A stretch of 64,000 nucleotides of DNA from Phlyctochytrium arcticum (GCA_025602905.1 JAHLKI010000016.1:186001-250000), one strand, 5' to 3'. Numbered from the stretch's first letter, positions 46,141-58,358 are shown. The notes: generated from the letters alone by a model not told the origin. Program-made: numbers and translations.

Positions 46141-46366
46141 ATCAAAAGTAGGCGAAGAACATCACTGGAATTACCACGTACACATCCAACACAGGGATTT
46201 GGAACCGCGCCCAATGATGACGGTAAATATCACACTTGTTTGCGCGTCTCTTGGTCAAACTGACAATAAAGCGAGGGCTAGTACCGGGAAATATGTGTTC
46301 ACCTTGAGGCATATCGAAATAGGGAAGATACATCTACGAATTACCTTAACCACCAACTGCTCGTGA
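46141..46366 (+). pseudogene. Diverged member of the micro-protein family, unit B
   Basis: A stretch encoding QGFGTAPNDD before a GACG|GTAAAT donor, then CAAACTGAC, a GCTAG acceptor, and GKYVFTLRHIEIGKIH match the exon 1 end, branch site and exon 2 of the intact members. Splicing at the visible AG does not restore the frame into KYVFTL, while an unspliced frame reads straight through, so the gene is probably broken or uses another acceptor. The corresponding place in unit A (around 40300) has no such sequence. Confidence 0.4.
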
Positions 46367-47830
46367 CAACAATCATCACTCAATTTCGAAGACGGCTGGC
46401 CAATCGCCTGCAGTAGTTGCTTTCGCGTTGAGGCTGGTTCCTCAACCAAAAATTTCATTTGAATGGTGAGATTATCCCACACTTTAGCGCCTCAAATCTA
46501 ACATTGCTCATTCGCATCGCATTACTCTAGGACCCGGGGACCAAGCTCCCTCCCCACCACAAATATCAGTTTACACTGCGTGATATTCAATTATTTTAAC
46601 TAGACACATACGTGGGAATGATAACCATTCCCCCACCGCTTGTTTCCTTTTTTTTCTTCAATTACACTTTTTTGATTCACAATACATTCATAGTCTTGCT
46701 TTTACATTTCAATGGCCCACCGCTGGCAAAGAGTCTAACTAGGCCCTTCTACCGTAGGCGGTGTCAGTGGTAAATGCCTTTCGCAATCGACGCGGCGCAG
46801 TAACGGGCTTGTGTGTCCCCCTGCGATTTGTCCGATCTGTCAGTCAGCGAAGAAGTCTTGACAGATTCCGTAAAATCTGAAAGTCTGGAGGGACCAGCAA
46901 AAAGAAAGGAAACGGCAGATACCACAGTCAAGAAAAGTGACATTGGTCCGATTTCCTTGACGCATTCTGGTCCGGCATCTACACTGCATACTCGGTACCG
47001 GACTACTTCCCAGCTACCCACATTCTCGTTTTAGGCGGCAAAAAGATTCCCTTTCAACCTACTGTTGACCAAACCCTCCCGATCAGATACCTACCATTGC
47101 TCCTCAGCCGATCGTTTCACCATACGACCACTGTCCTTTCGAAGCGTCGCATAACCAATTGTTCAACCTGCTCGCATTGCCAACTTGCGATAATCACATA
47201 CAACGCCATCGCCACATATCTATCACAAACCCAAAAGCCGTGAACAAAGATGCCGGTCCTCTGGCAAGCCAAGCAAGCACCGAAAAACCTTCACCGGCAA
47301 GAACATTCACTTTCACCTTACTCCGCAAACTTGGATACGTTTCAATCGCCAGGGACGACCGCACGCCCTGAAAAGAATGGCAGACTCGAAAAATCCACTG
47401 GCTTGATTCTTTACAGTACCAAGAAACTGACGGCGGCCATCATCAACACTTGGCCCTCTATGATATGATTATACAGCTGCTTTCATCCTCCTATTACTTC
47501 TTCCTTTCACAATGTTTGACCTTGTACAGTACACATACCATAGATGACTTGCTTCATCCGACGCTGAATTGTTTAAAACGGCCGAAGTCCCGGCATACCC
47601 ATGTTGACCATGATTGCCCTGATGCGCGAAACCCTGTTTGACGCGTCCGCGTTCCATACGCAAGCCGTTCTTACACAACTGTGCCAGGACTCCCAAGACT
47701 GTGCCCATTAAATCCAGCTGGACTTGACCTTCCAAAGTCCGCCAGACCAGACGAAATCTGTTGGGATGCGCAGAAGCTGGCACTGGCAGGACCCATAACC
47801 GGATTGATCGATATAAGGGAGGGCTTCCCA

Positions 47831-47861
<31 letters not shown>

Positions 47862-47969
47862 GCCGTGGCTCTTTGTGCTCTTTATCTCCGACATTTTCCC
47901 AAGCATTGTGCCCACTGGACAATCGACTACCGAGAACTTTGACGAGACATTTACCAACGGCCTGCGCGA

Positions 47970-49323
47970 GTGATTTTATTTGTTAAGTACTATTTGCGAG
48001 ATATGCTTTTCGAAATGGTAACCCGCTTCGAATTAGTGATGATGATCCTCTCCGTGTTCTTGTTTGTGGGAGGGCTGGTGGCGGTGTGTGAAGCCCTCCT
48101 ACACCGAGCAGCAGTGATGGACGCATCCTATAGACTCCGAAGGCGACATCGATCGACGCACACAAGTTCCTGCCAGCGTGGTTTACCACAATGACGGAGA
48201 CTTGGATGCGGTGTCTGCTGCGGTACCTGCCGCTCATCTATTCCCATCATCGTTTAACCCGCTCCCTCCGGCTCCACGATGCAGGTTGAGTTGTGATGAG
48301 CGACGCATACAAGTTCCTGCCGGCGTGCTTTACCGCTACGGCCGATACTTGAATGCGGCGCCTGTGGTTCATTTACTCCCACCTTCGTGTCAGTCGACCC
48401 CCCCGGCTGCACGATATCGGTCGAGCTATGAGCCCCGACAGAGAAGCTCGTTTACGGATGCGACTTCTTACGGTACGAGAAGCACATCGGATTTTTTGAG
48501 CCGTGCGCCTATCAAACGCACATTCACCCAGGACTCAGTGACGGTAATTCATCATTATCAGAGAGTTGAGGTCACCCCCCGGCTTGGCACACAAACTTTG
48601 TTGGATATGCCCCGTCAGCTGAACCTGTCCCTGTGATGTATGGCTTTGGTCCCCCCGGTCCTACTATTACTGAGCCTGTTCCTCTGATGGTGGTTGACGA
48701 TGAAACGTGCGCTGAACCAATTGAACCAATGGAGGAAGACATTGTGGATCCCATGGTCGGCATCGATTTTAACTCTGAGATGTCGGCCGACGGAGGAAGC
48801 ATGTCCGATTCTGACCCAGATGTGCCTGAGGAAGACGCGATGGATGTGGACGTCCCGGCTGATATGATGGATGTTGACGGCAACCCACCTTGTGTGTGGC
48901 AGGTAAGATGTCTTCTTGAGTTTTGGTCCTGTATGACACCATTTCTGATCTGGATCAACTCTTTCACGACAGGACACTGTGAACCCCCCGGCACCAATGG
49001 TAGTGGTTGAGCACCGAGTGGCAAGTCCGGTGGTTCCGCCTGCGGTTCCATTCGTGTTTGTCCGTCCAGCTTTGCCGCTGCCTGCCGGGACAGTAGAAGT
49101 CAAGGGGAAGGCGGAGGCTTTGGCCAATTCCAAGCTAAGTGTATTCGAGGATGATTCTGATGACGATAATGAAGATGGTCGCCTCCAATCCACGGTGGCA
49201 ACCAAGAAGTCTCGGCCCGCGGTAACGGCAACGGTGCCCAGCGTCGGTTCTTCGACCATTCAACGTTTGAAGCCTCTCCCGATGCGCAAGTTCCGCAACC
49301 CCCAAGGACGTTCTGGTCGCTGA
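47970..49323 (+). pseudogene. Start-less copy of the membrane-ORF gene with its likely native 3' exons
   Basis: From 47970 the copy matches the chimeric ORF of unit A, but a 2-base deletion near 48130 shifts the frame. From about 48120 the original frame reopens (VVYHNDGDLDAV, VPAGVLYRYGRYLN, then RYRSSYEPRQRSS beyond the repeat end). A GTACGA donor at about 48472 and a GTTGAG acceptor at about 48553 would join it to a second stretch (48554-48902: FVGYAPSAEPVPVM, PMEEDIVDPMVG, EEDAMDVDVPADMMDVDG). A clear 70-nt intron (48903-48972) leads to the last exon (48973-49323), which ends VFEDDSDDDNEDG... and RKFRNPQGRSGR. The 3' exons alone give an open frame of 205 codons from ATG 48636. Family unknown. 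Confidence 0.45.
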
Positions 49324-49514
49324 GCATACGAAGCCATCAAGCATAGAGAAGTCTGTCAAATCTCGCAAAGAAAAGTAGAGCGTCACCACTCTGGGCGGCC
49401 TTTACACCAAAAAAATCACAAAAGTATCAAAAACCCCTCAAAAAATCATATTGATTATCGCATTCTTCACCCCATTGTACAGTGACTTTTCTCTCCTCTT
49501 CTAGCACCTAGCTC

Positions 49515-51260
49515 TTCAAAAACCTCCTTGGTCTCAACAACTCTTCTGGTCTCAACTTCCTTGGTCTCAACAACTCTTCTGGCTTCAACTTTCTTGGTCT
49601 CAACATCTCCTCTGGCGTCAACTTCCTTGGTCTCAACAATCTTCCGGATCCCTCCAGCACGTGGGGGCCCTCAGTTAACAACACTATTCGGCGGGGGAAT
49701 GCACCAAAGCCCAGTCCCAAGTCTGGGGGACCTTTACTTGCCGCAAGGCTTTGAAGGGAAGTCAGAGGGACCCGATTCCACTCCACTCTTATACTCTACA
49801 TATTCACTGATTTGCAAAATACATCTTGTTCACAATACATTGAATGATTTTGATAAATTGATTTTGGGCTGCATACTTGTTTTCCTGCGTCCAAAAACCA
49901 AAATTTGGAACTTTGGACCGATTTTTGATCAGTTTTTAAACTACGAGTGAATGGGCCGAGTTTGACTCTATGCAAACATTCTTATCCTATGTTTTTCCTT
50001 GGACTTCAAATCAGCTTCTCCGCCAATGAAGGAGAATCATTGTCAATAGGCGCAACATACACACTTCTTATAATCACGGTCAATCAATATATATCATGCC
50101 ATTACAGTATTGGATTCGGCTGAACTGTGTTTTTTTTACGAAGTGACGATACGGCTTGGGCTAATACAGGATATTTATTTACTTGACTCGGATTGAATTG
50201 TGCTGCATGATGGGTCTTTTTGACCTTTTTTTCTGAATAGAATACCAGTTTTGATGTCTCTTCGCCGGCACAACTTTATGAATTATCTGCAATCTCCTTT
50301 ACCAAGGAGACTTACTCAATCATACATGTTATTTGAGGCAAGGGGAATCAACATAGTTGTATACAAGGACAGAGTTAAAAAAGATACCTATAAGGATAAA
50401 AACAATTATGATTACGGTTTGATAGAAGCAGCGGCAGCAAGAGACCTTTAATTGGGGTACAATAATCGGTGAAATACACGGGCAGATAAAGAAACGTTTT
50501 GGGAGAAAACTTGGTTATGGGCTGCATCGTAGCTCAGGTAAGAGAGACTATCCTTAATGTAAACGAAGAGAAAAGTAGGAGAGCGATTATCTTTCATGAA
50601 TCATGAAACCACCACACCGAGAGGCAAAACAAACATTTAGCAAGTGTGCAGAAGAAAACCTAGATGATCTAAGTAAGAGAAAAGAAAAGTACAGTTGCAA
50701 CGCAGAATAAGGGAACAGTGTAAAAATATGATTGGGGGCTATATATATTATGATGAACGGAAAATACGACGGAAGATACGACCAAAACAAAAGTTAAGAA
50801 AGCGAGAAAATTACCAAGAATGCGAATAAAGAACATAAGTATATATTGAAAGTAAGGCAAAGGAAAGCATAGCAAGGGCAGTAATAGCAAGGTAAGTACC
50901 AACAAAGCAAACCACGGGGTACCAGTGCACCTGGAGCGAAGAAGGACATACACAGAGAATGACATTAGGTTTGATTACCTGCCGCTTGAATAATTGTACG
51001 GTCCCGCTTAATTAGTTTTGCGATTAAAGATCTGTTATATCCATGTTGGGCATCAGGGTTCCTCCAATGGCTGTAACTGCACTAATTCCCATTCCGTTTT
51101 TTCGCACGAAGAGTTATACTTTCAAACTAGGATGGCTGCTCCAGCACAGCAAAAATGCAAATAAAGCCTGTGATATTTTCCCCGTCCACTCAAGTGTTCG
51201 CTTTCTCATCATTGAATTTACTAGACTGGATCAGGAGATCGCTTTTATGGTTATATGTAG
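49515..51260 (+). repeat. Third, strongly diverged partial copy of the 5.8-kb unit
   Basis: Bases 49515-49850 resemble 36820-37110: a TTGGTCTCAACAA mini-repeat, then CGGCGGGGGAATGCACCAA-GCCCAGTCCCAAGTCTGGGG, GCAAGGCTTTG-AGGGAAGTCAGAG and TATACTCTACATAT. Bases 50135-50205 resemble the intron end and exon 2 of the plus-strand micro-gene (GTGACGATACGGCTTGGG, GATATTTATTTACTTGACTCGGATTGAATTGTGC). Bases 51105-51255 resemble 37845-37990 (GTGTTCGCTTTCTCATCATTGAATTTACTAGACTGGATC-GGA-ATCGCTTTTA). Much of the unit is missing or unrecognisable. Confidence 0.7.
49516..49645 (+). repeat. Minisatellite of GGTCTCAACAAC-type units
   Basis: CTTGGTCTCAACAACTCTTCTGG(T/C)(C/T)TCAACTT and variants recur about four times with a period near 33 bp (half-period about 15-18). 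The same element exists as a shorter array at about 36828-36872 and 42620-42664 in units A and B. In frame it would encode V-S-T-x-L-L repeats. Confidence 0.75.
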
Positions 51261-52098
51261 ATGTCGTTTATTGGCAGGTACCGTAAATGAGCACCTACTC
51301 TTTTGGTTTAGATATCAACGCAGGTCATACACATGTACCTTGACCAAATGGACAATTACCCAGAAGGCCATGCCAAGATGGTGTACAATAACTTTTCCAG
51401 AAAGAGGTTGGAGCATTACAGGCCCACTCGGAAATGATGGAAGCGAGTGTATCTGTGTATATCGCGGCAGATTAATACGAGGAGACATCTTTGATGGTCG
51501 ATCGGTATAACATCACGTTTGTCTTGGACCAGATGACAATATGCTTTTCTGAGTTTTTGGCTGGATTGGAGTGTAATCGAGGGGGTGATTGGATTCTTCC
51601 ATCCAGTTTGACGACCGTCTTAAGTCATAGCCCTTTCATTCACTGCTTCCGAGAAAGTGCCATATAGTGGACTCAATAGGTGATTTTTGCAATACTTGCT
51701 CCTGAGAATGATGGCGCCACCAAAGGTGAGGATCGAGCCAGTATCGACGCAGCTTTGCCATCTGGCAAACGACCATTATGGGATCCAGCGTTGAACCCAA
51801 AAGTTGTCCATCTCAGCTCCGAGTAACGGCCCAGACACTTTCACAGTAGTTCCTTGCGTACGCGACGGTGAAACCGGGATGCTGCAAAAAATCAAGGTTC
51901 GGATGCTCAGAACGGACGCGTCAAGACTCAAATCCCGCAGATGATGGCTGTGCCGCTAAAAGCTATGTGTCAGCGCTATCGGCAAATCTTTGTGCCGAGA
52001 TCCAAGGCAAAGCGGAGCTGCCCATCTTGCTGATTCTTGAAAGGCTCATGGCATCAAGTTGAACTATTAGGAACCTCATCAGCTTCAGGGAAAAAGAG
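51261..52098. other. No supported gene
   Basis: A plus-strand open stretch at 51868-52062 lies just upstream of the hydrolase and begins MKPGCCKKSRFGC, but no splice joins it to the hydrolase frame. Nothing else stands out. Confidence 0.35.
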
Positions 52099-53631
52099 AT
52101 GACAGTTCAAAGCGTTCTCATCTCGCTGGTAGTCGCCGGCCTCGGGTGTGCCCAGCTTATCCTTCTCGCCGGCGTCTACATTGCGCACCGTCCACCAACA
52201 AAGTACCGCAAAGAAGCTCTGAAATTCCTAGTCATGGGTATTGGAATGATGTTTACCGAGGCACTGGGGGCTATTATTCTAGTGGATATTGTGTATGCTT
52301 CAATTGTGGGAGCTGTTGGGGGCTTTGACACCATAGGGGGACAGATAGTGCTTGCACTGACAGCAGCATCGGTTTTGGGATGTACCGTTGTGGGTGTGCG
52401 GATGGGGATTGATGCGAGACGGGCCGTTTTGAATGCAGTGGCCAGGGATGGCATTCGCATTTCGAGTGATCCTCCATCGTACGTGTGTGACTTTTATAAG
52501 TGGGGGATTGATTGGCTCATCAGTGGCTTTGAACAGACAGTTTTGGACGTTATTGCCCGGCATATTCCTTTACTGGCAGACATTTAACGTCAGACACCAT
52601 CGGAATAGTAAGTTTGGTACACTTTAACTCATGGGCACTATTCTGAACTAGAACTCCCAGTCACCTATGCAACCGACGAGGAATTGGAGAAGGCAGGCTA
52701 TGCGAGCAAACGTCTGTTGCAACTGGACGTGATTCATCACAAGTCTGCGCCCAAGGGGTGTCCTGTCCTAGTTTACATGCATGGTGGGGCTTGGCAGTTT
52801 GGCGATAAAGGAATGGTGACCATGCCCGTGTGCTGGCACATGGCTTCCACTGGCAAATGGGTGAGTACTCTCTGCTTTGCTGGATCTTGAACTTTTGGAT
52901 CTGAGACTCCAGCATAGATAGTGGTCAATATCAACTATCGAATGTCCCCCCAGGTGCACTATCCCGAACACCTGATTGACATCAAGCGGGCTCTGCGATG
53001 GGTCCGTCAAAACATTCACGAGTATGGCGGAGATCCCAACTTTATTGCCGTCTGTGGCGGATCAGCTGGTGGACACTTGGCGAGCATGGCCGCCCTCACT
53101 CCCAACGAGCCATCCTTCCAACCCGGTAAGCCCCTTCTGTAGTGAAAGTACGTTTGATATGCGCGGTTGACAATGATTACAGGATTCGAGAGTGTGGATA
53201 CACGCGTGAACGCGAGTGTTACTTTTTATCCAGTGGTGGAAGTCACCAAGAACAGTGGTTACGCCCAAGCGAGTTTCCACAACTGGTTTGCGCGGGCAAT
53301 TTGTGGGCTCTCGGGGTACGAGCAAGAGCAAGAATGGCTCAAGAAGCGGGCGTGTCCCCTGGCCCTTGTGCAGAGTGTTGATCCTAAAGTAATCCCCCCG
53401 ACGATGGTGCTCCATGGAGCGAACGATTGTATTGTGCCGGTTGGAACAAGTCGGCATTATGTGGATGTATTGAGGAAGGCTGAAGTGCCGAAAGTACACT
53501 ATGTCGAGTTTGCGGCGGGGCAGCACGCGTTTGATGTGACGTTGGGCCAGCAGACCCGGTGGGCGCTGTGGGCTATTTCTGGTTTTTTGGACCGTGTGTA
53601 TGCAGACTGGGCTAGCCATACAGACTCTTAG
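52099..53631 (+). CDS. Membrane-anchored alpha/beta hydrolase (carboxylesterase/HSL type)
   Basis: The downstream exons (52652-52860, 52918-53125, 53183-53631) encode a typical esterase: oxyanion motif YMHGGAW, VNINYRMSP, nucleophile elbow GGSAGG, Asp in HGANDCIVP and His in GQHAF. The upstream frame (52099 on) starts MTVQSVLISLVVAGLG and has three hydrophobic segments before WGIDWLISGFEQTVLDVIARHIP. The join is unresolved, because that frame stops at TAA 52585-52587. The only phase-compatible donor I find is GTGGCT after 52522, which would remove the protein-like VLDVIARHIP segment and give 429 residues. A frameshift or a sequencing error near 52580 is the alternative. Likely location is the endoplasmic reticulum or another membrane; the substrate is unknown. 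Confidence 0.7.
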
Positions 53632-56600
53632 ATTTCTACTACAGTACTCTTTATTTCTGCTATAGACCTCTTTTATATGTGTAGAATAGATAATCCTAGA
53701 ACGCTGATATAATGCCTTGAGCCGGCTTTTTGTTCTCTGTCTTATTCAGTTAGATAAAAGTTTCAAGCTTTGAGTGTTTCCGCATTCACTTTGCCTTTCT
53801 CAATGCACTGTATACAGGGTCGCTCGGGGGCGTTCATTTTACAGTGCCATGCTGCTGCACTTTGGGACAGTTGACTGTTGAAAAATCCATTACTGGGGGG
53901 CATGGTCGAATGCCCACATCATACGGTCAGTATCATCGATCAACTCAGCATGTCATTTGGGGAGATTATGGATGTATAATGCAAAATGAATTTGATATTG
54001 ACAAGATTGAGAAAGGTTACAAAAGGGATCTACTAAATACATTGCGAGAGACGATGATTGCGAAAGATGATGAACCCCTCTTGACTTTACTTGACTTGAC
54101 TTGATGTCGATAATGTGATTGATGATGTTCTTGGGAGGGGAGTCTTGAGAGAGGGGTCTTGAGAGGGCGGATGCATGCGGCAAGATCCTAGGACAGAGAC
54201 CATATCAGTGTTCCCGCTACTCACTCACACACTTACACACCCATGCATTATGGATCCGACCCAAAACCTGACAGATTCCCCCACGCTCCTCTGCCGCTTT
54301 CAAGCTCTACTGAAATCTAGCCCTGAATCTCCGACGACTCGTCTTCGAAACAGGGCGTAGCTGCTCGATACGCTGGGGAGAACTGAATCTCACTCGGGGT
54401 GGCACTTGGCAGCAGCGAGAGAAACGTGAAGTCGAACCACTGAGGGTGACCACTGAAGGAAGCGCCTAGCCGTTGGAGCGAGGCATCCCCATGCCTTTAC
54501 CTGCACTCTCCACGCAGTGACCTGCGGTGACGTTTCATCACACGGGGACGGCTATCAGACAGGGCAGGCTTTGGTGACCGGACACGAGATACATAGGCGA
54601 TGGTGAGGTGGGTTGGGGAGGATGACGATGCTGAGTATGGCTCGTCGTTTGGATGAGGATGAGGATGAGGATGAGGATGAGGATGAGGATGAGGATGAGG
54701 ATGAGGATGAGGATGAGGATGAGGATGAGGATGAGGATCGCGCCGTAGGACTAGAGAAGAGACGGCAACAGTTAGCTGATGTAGTCGACATAGGACCCTT
54801 CAAGACAGATACTCACCAGACGACCATGTTTTGCCGCGCGGCAGCGGGAGCCCGGATGAAGGTTTTGACGTGCAGGTTGAGGTTGTGTGTTGACGTGCAG
54901 GTTGAAGCTTGTGTGTGGCTCACTGAGTTACGCCTGTAGGAGTCCGTGATTAGAAGCTAAAGATATGGTGACAAGGTGTGATGAGGAGACTTGCCTGGTA
55001 GCGGTGGAGGACTTGTCGCGGAATGTGTGATGTGATCTTGGAGGTGTGTGATGTGGTAATGGAGTGTGTTTTCTTGGGTTGTCGTCGTTGTTGCCAAATA
55101 TGATTGTTGTCCTCTGATTGAGTTTGGGCCAGACGAAGAAGGGACGTGTGTTGGTGATCCGACGATGCGCCTTGGAGTAGCGGTGAAGACGAGGGTTTTG
55201 GTCGCAGACGCCTGTTGGTTGACGGAAAGAGACTTTGATCAGCACGAATCCATCGCATAAGGATATCCGCACAAAGAGAAACCTGCCTTGTCATGATCTG
55301 GGTTGGGAGCTGTAAGGAAAAGCGGCAGGGAGATTTGGGGAGAAGGCTGCTTTATAAGGGGAAAGTCACGACGCGTAAAAACGCTTACCAAATTCAAAAG
55401 TTCGAACGACGCGGTATATATCTTCTCAAAAGAACATTGACACGACACATCACCTAAGCTCCGACAATGGCTGACCTCGAGTGGCCGTGTGGTATACGTT
55501 TGCCATACTCTGCTCCACGGTTGCAGTAGTTTGCCCATAGCAAGCCTTCCTTTCAAAATCTGGGCCAAAAGTTCTCTCCACAATGTGATGACCATTCTCT
55601 CCACATTTCGTTGCGCAGCGCAGATTGTATGTGAACCTTCGCCAGCGCTTTTCTGCATTTGCGCATGCCGGGTCTATTTAGTCTGAAGCTTTGATTCCAT
55701 CCATCCAGTTTACAGTAAGCACCCGATACGACGCGTTTGCATGACAAAGCAAGGCTGTATTCGGCTTATCCAAAGCCATAGTACTAATAGCTTGCCATTC
55801 GACACCTTGTGCCAAGTATATCTTCCGCCAAAGTAGTCAAATGATGACGTCCATTAAGATGTAGCGTTGTCTAGACGGGAAATTCCACAGGTTATCCGCG
55901 TGTATCAGGTCAATACACGCCACAAAAAAAAATTGAGTACCATGAGGTTCATTTCTAATTTTCCAATGTAGAGATTATGGCTGTCCTTGTACTCTGCACT
56001 AGGGGTTCGTCATTATATGAACGAAAATGTTCTAAGCCTGAATGCATTACCCGAAAACGATGATCTACTTGCTGAGATGTCGTGGTTGCGCAGTCAAACC
56101 CTCCCAACAACAAAAGAGGCATGAAATAAGATCTGGGGAAAGGGGAAGTGGGAGGACGAGCGCCGTTTTATATTAATGGCAGGATAGCAAAGTATGTAAT
56201 CATGAGGGTCTGAGGCGATGTGCGAGTAAATCAGTATATTTGACTCGCAAGCAGAGTAGGGGTCATCGCGTCCATCTTTGCATCAGCGATGTATTCTCCG
56301 ATTTTATCTACATGTGAATGCAACCAGACATGCAAATGCAAGCATGATCCCGTCTATGCTACAAAGTGCAACTGCATCAGCTATCTATATCCAGAACCCC
56401 ACTTCGAGACGCTATCCAGGTGCTGATATTTCTACACGGCATTGGTATCCACTAACCATCCTTGTCGCACGACTGTGAGACGGTTTAGCGACTGATTTAG
56501 CGCATTGCAATGAATACATGTACGTCGATCAGAATTCCCGTAATTGCCAAATATAACTTTGCCGGTACATGCCCTTGAATACTTTGTTTCATTCCGTTGA

Positions 56601-57273
56601 CAGTCAATACATCTTCTGTGTCAATAGTCAGTGTGGGAAACTAACGAGATGATGAATGAAATTCTTTCAATCTCATCTATTTCGGGTTTGTTGCTTTTGA
56701 GGAGTTCGGCTGCCAATTTCAGAGCAGCTGGGGTAACAGTAGTATCCGCGGACGACGATTGTCTTTGGTCTGCCATAGTGGAGAGACTATGGTGCTGATA
56801 ACGTTTTGTGAACTAAAAGGTTTGCTCAATATACTGATGTACGCAAGTTAAGATTACAGAAGTGGGAGAGAGATTTCGGTGTTTATACATAAGGGAAATG
56901 GGAAAGGCTTTCATTACCTGTAAGCCAAATGATGAAAAGACCCTATTTCGCAACAATACTCCGAATCTTACAACCAACAATACTCCGAATCTTACAACCA
57001 CGAGCCAATGTCACTCTACGTTTGTGCTCACTGAAAATGACTTTGGCTGGTGGTTTTGATACATCTTTGATGAAACTACACCTAATTTTGCAAATCAAAA
57101 TCCTTCAGGCCGTCTCAGGTATTGATAAAAATCGTCAGATCACAAAAAAGCTCTTCAGAAGATGAAGTCTTCACACATGAAAACCGGCATGGCGTGGTGA
57201 TACCTCTTAGGGCCATGAACTGTCGTGTTACATCTTCACATCATACGGTAGGACCTCTCTCACATTTTGGCAA
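53632..57273. other. Gene-poor region
   Basis: About 3.6 kb without a convincing gene apart from the hexanucleotide repeat at 54651. Minus-strand stretches at 55294-54928 and 55658-55239 are open but unremarkable. A minus-strand ATG at 56776 opens 51 codons (MADQRQSSSADTTVTPAALK...) that look protein-like and may be the first exon of a small gene, but its continuation is not resolved. Confidence 0.35.
54651..54739. repeat. (GATGAG)n hexanucleotide repeat, about 15 units
   Basis: A nearly perfect run of GATGAG from about 54651 to 54739. In one plus-strand frame it encodes alternating Asp-Glu, in the minus strand poly-Ser. The flanking frames are not recognisable as genes. Confidence 0.95.
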
Positions 57274-57762
57274 TTATTCGAGTTCAAGGGTGTAGTTGAA
57301 ATCCGAAGACATCATCAATTCTTTGATATCGCACAAGCTGGCGTTTTCAAGACTCTCGAGGGTTCCCAAGCTATCGAGCACTTTTGGGTACTGTCGTTTG
57401 AGCTTAGTGAGGTGGTGCTTGGCGTTCTGATAGTAATCCACCTCGTTAGTTTCACTTGTGAAGTGATGTTTGAGAGATTCGAATGTGGTCAAAACACAAT
57501 AAGTTGCTCTAAGCTCCCATGTAGGTCCCATATTTGGATTGGGGTTTGCAAGCTTGGTGCGAACAAAATTCCCGACGCGAAGGATCTGATAGTACAGGGG
57601 GATGCCTTCTGGGTCTGACAAATACCCAAGATAAATCACTTCCAGAACTAGCTTGGCTTTCTTCCAAGTGTCTGCACTAAATAGGGGTTTGTCGAACTTG
57701 GTGCACATTATCGGCCCGAAAGCTGGGAGTAGTTCTAGTAGGTCACTACCCAGGATCACTGC
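57274..57762 (-). CDS. Exon of a possible transposon-associated fungal protein
   Basis: A 163-codon open frame follows a good acceptor (TCTAG before GCAGTG) and begins AVILGSDLLELLPAFGPIM, with no ATG at the exon edge. The segment TWKKAKLVLEVIYLGYLSDP followed by IPLYYQI resembles, from memory, a widespread fungal repeat-associated protein in which a WxKAKxLL...GYLSDPPGIPLY pattern recurs. Upstream exons could not be found, so this is probably a fragment. Confidence 0.35.
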   Translation of the reverse strand, partial: AVILGSDLLELLPAFGPIMCTKFDKPLFSADTWKKAKLVLEVIYLGYLSDPEGIPLYYQILRVGNFVRTKLANPNPNMGPTWELRATYCVLTTFESLKHHFTSETNEVDYYQNAKHHLTKLKRQYPKVLDSLGTLESLENASLCDIKELMMSSDFNYTLELE

Positions 57763-58358
57763 CTAGAATGATAACCAAAAGTACTCATCAGGTCCAAAAT
57801 GATGATCAACCGAAGGCCAGCCTGGTCAGGCACTGCTGGCCTGGGCATCTGTTCTTTCAAATCGTGATAATATCATCCACATCCCTTTCTGATCTGAACT
57901 AGGTCCTGTGCATCGGAGTGTGCAATTGGAAAGTGATCTAAAACAGAGTGTGCGGAAAGTGTTCTAAGACGAGATGGGCGTTAGCAAATATGTACGATCT
58001 GCGAAACTTAGGGCCAGTTACCTACCTCTATATATAGTTGCCATTATCAACCCGCGACGGAGCGAGATTCCGCTGCGGGAACTATGAAGGGATCTGTAGA
58101 TCCCAAGGAGATTAATCAGTCTGATGTTGAAAAAGACAGCCGCGAGACTCGCGAACCCTCGCCCACTCGCCTGTTTTGATCAAGGTCATTTTAGGTTCAA
58201 CTTTCAAGGCGTTGTCGTGAAGGACCAAAGAGACCGCAGTCTGGACCGCAGTGTGCACTCTTCCCTCGTCCAGAGTATTATATAGACTGTCGGTAGAATA
58301 TCCGCTCTGGCTCCAGATTGATTGATTGATCAAGCACATCACTACCAACAACCACTAT

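Larger units (their letters stand above)
42552..48414 (+). repeat. Tandem unit B of a roughly 5.8-kb duplication
   Basis: Second direct copy, about 70 bp longer than unit A mainly because of indels. It contains the counterparts of the two micro-genes (43074-43277 minus and 44135-44346 plus) and a C29 run at 47833-47861 where unit A has C8. Its end (GGCTGCACGA) continues into unique sequence that looks like the original 3' part of a gene, so the right end of B is likely the ancestral context and the A/B junction the new one. Confidence 0.9.

Noticed and set aside
36758..48414. LTR retrotransposon or other complete mobile element as the cause of the 5.8-kb repeats
   Set aside because: No terminal repeats, primer site, integrase, transposase or target duplication is visible. 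Direct head-to-tail arrangement with partial flanking copies fits tandem duplication.
56621..56776. CENP-X/MHF2-like histone-fold micro-gene (minus)
   Set aside because: TPAALKLAAELLK is suggestive, but only 51 codons are open and the rest of the histone fold could not be found by any splice, so it is only noted in the gene-poor region entry.
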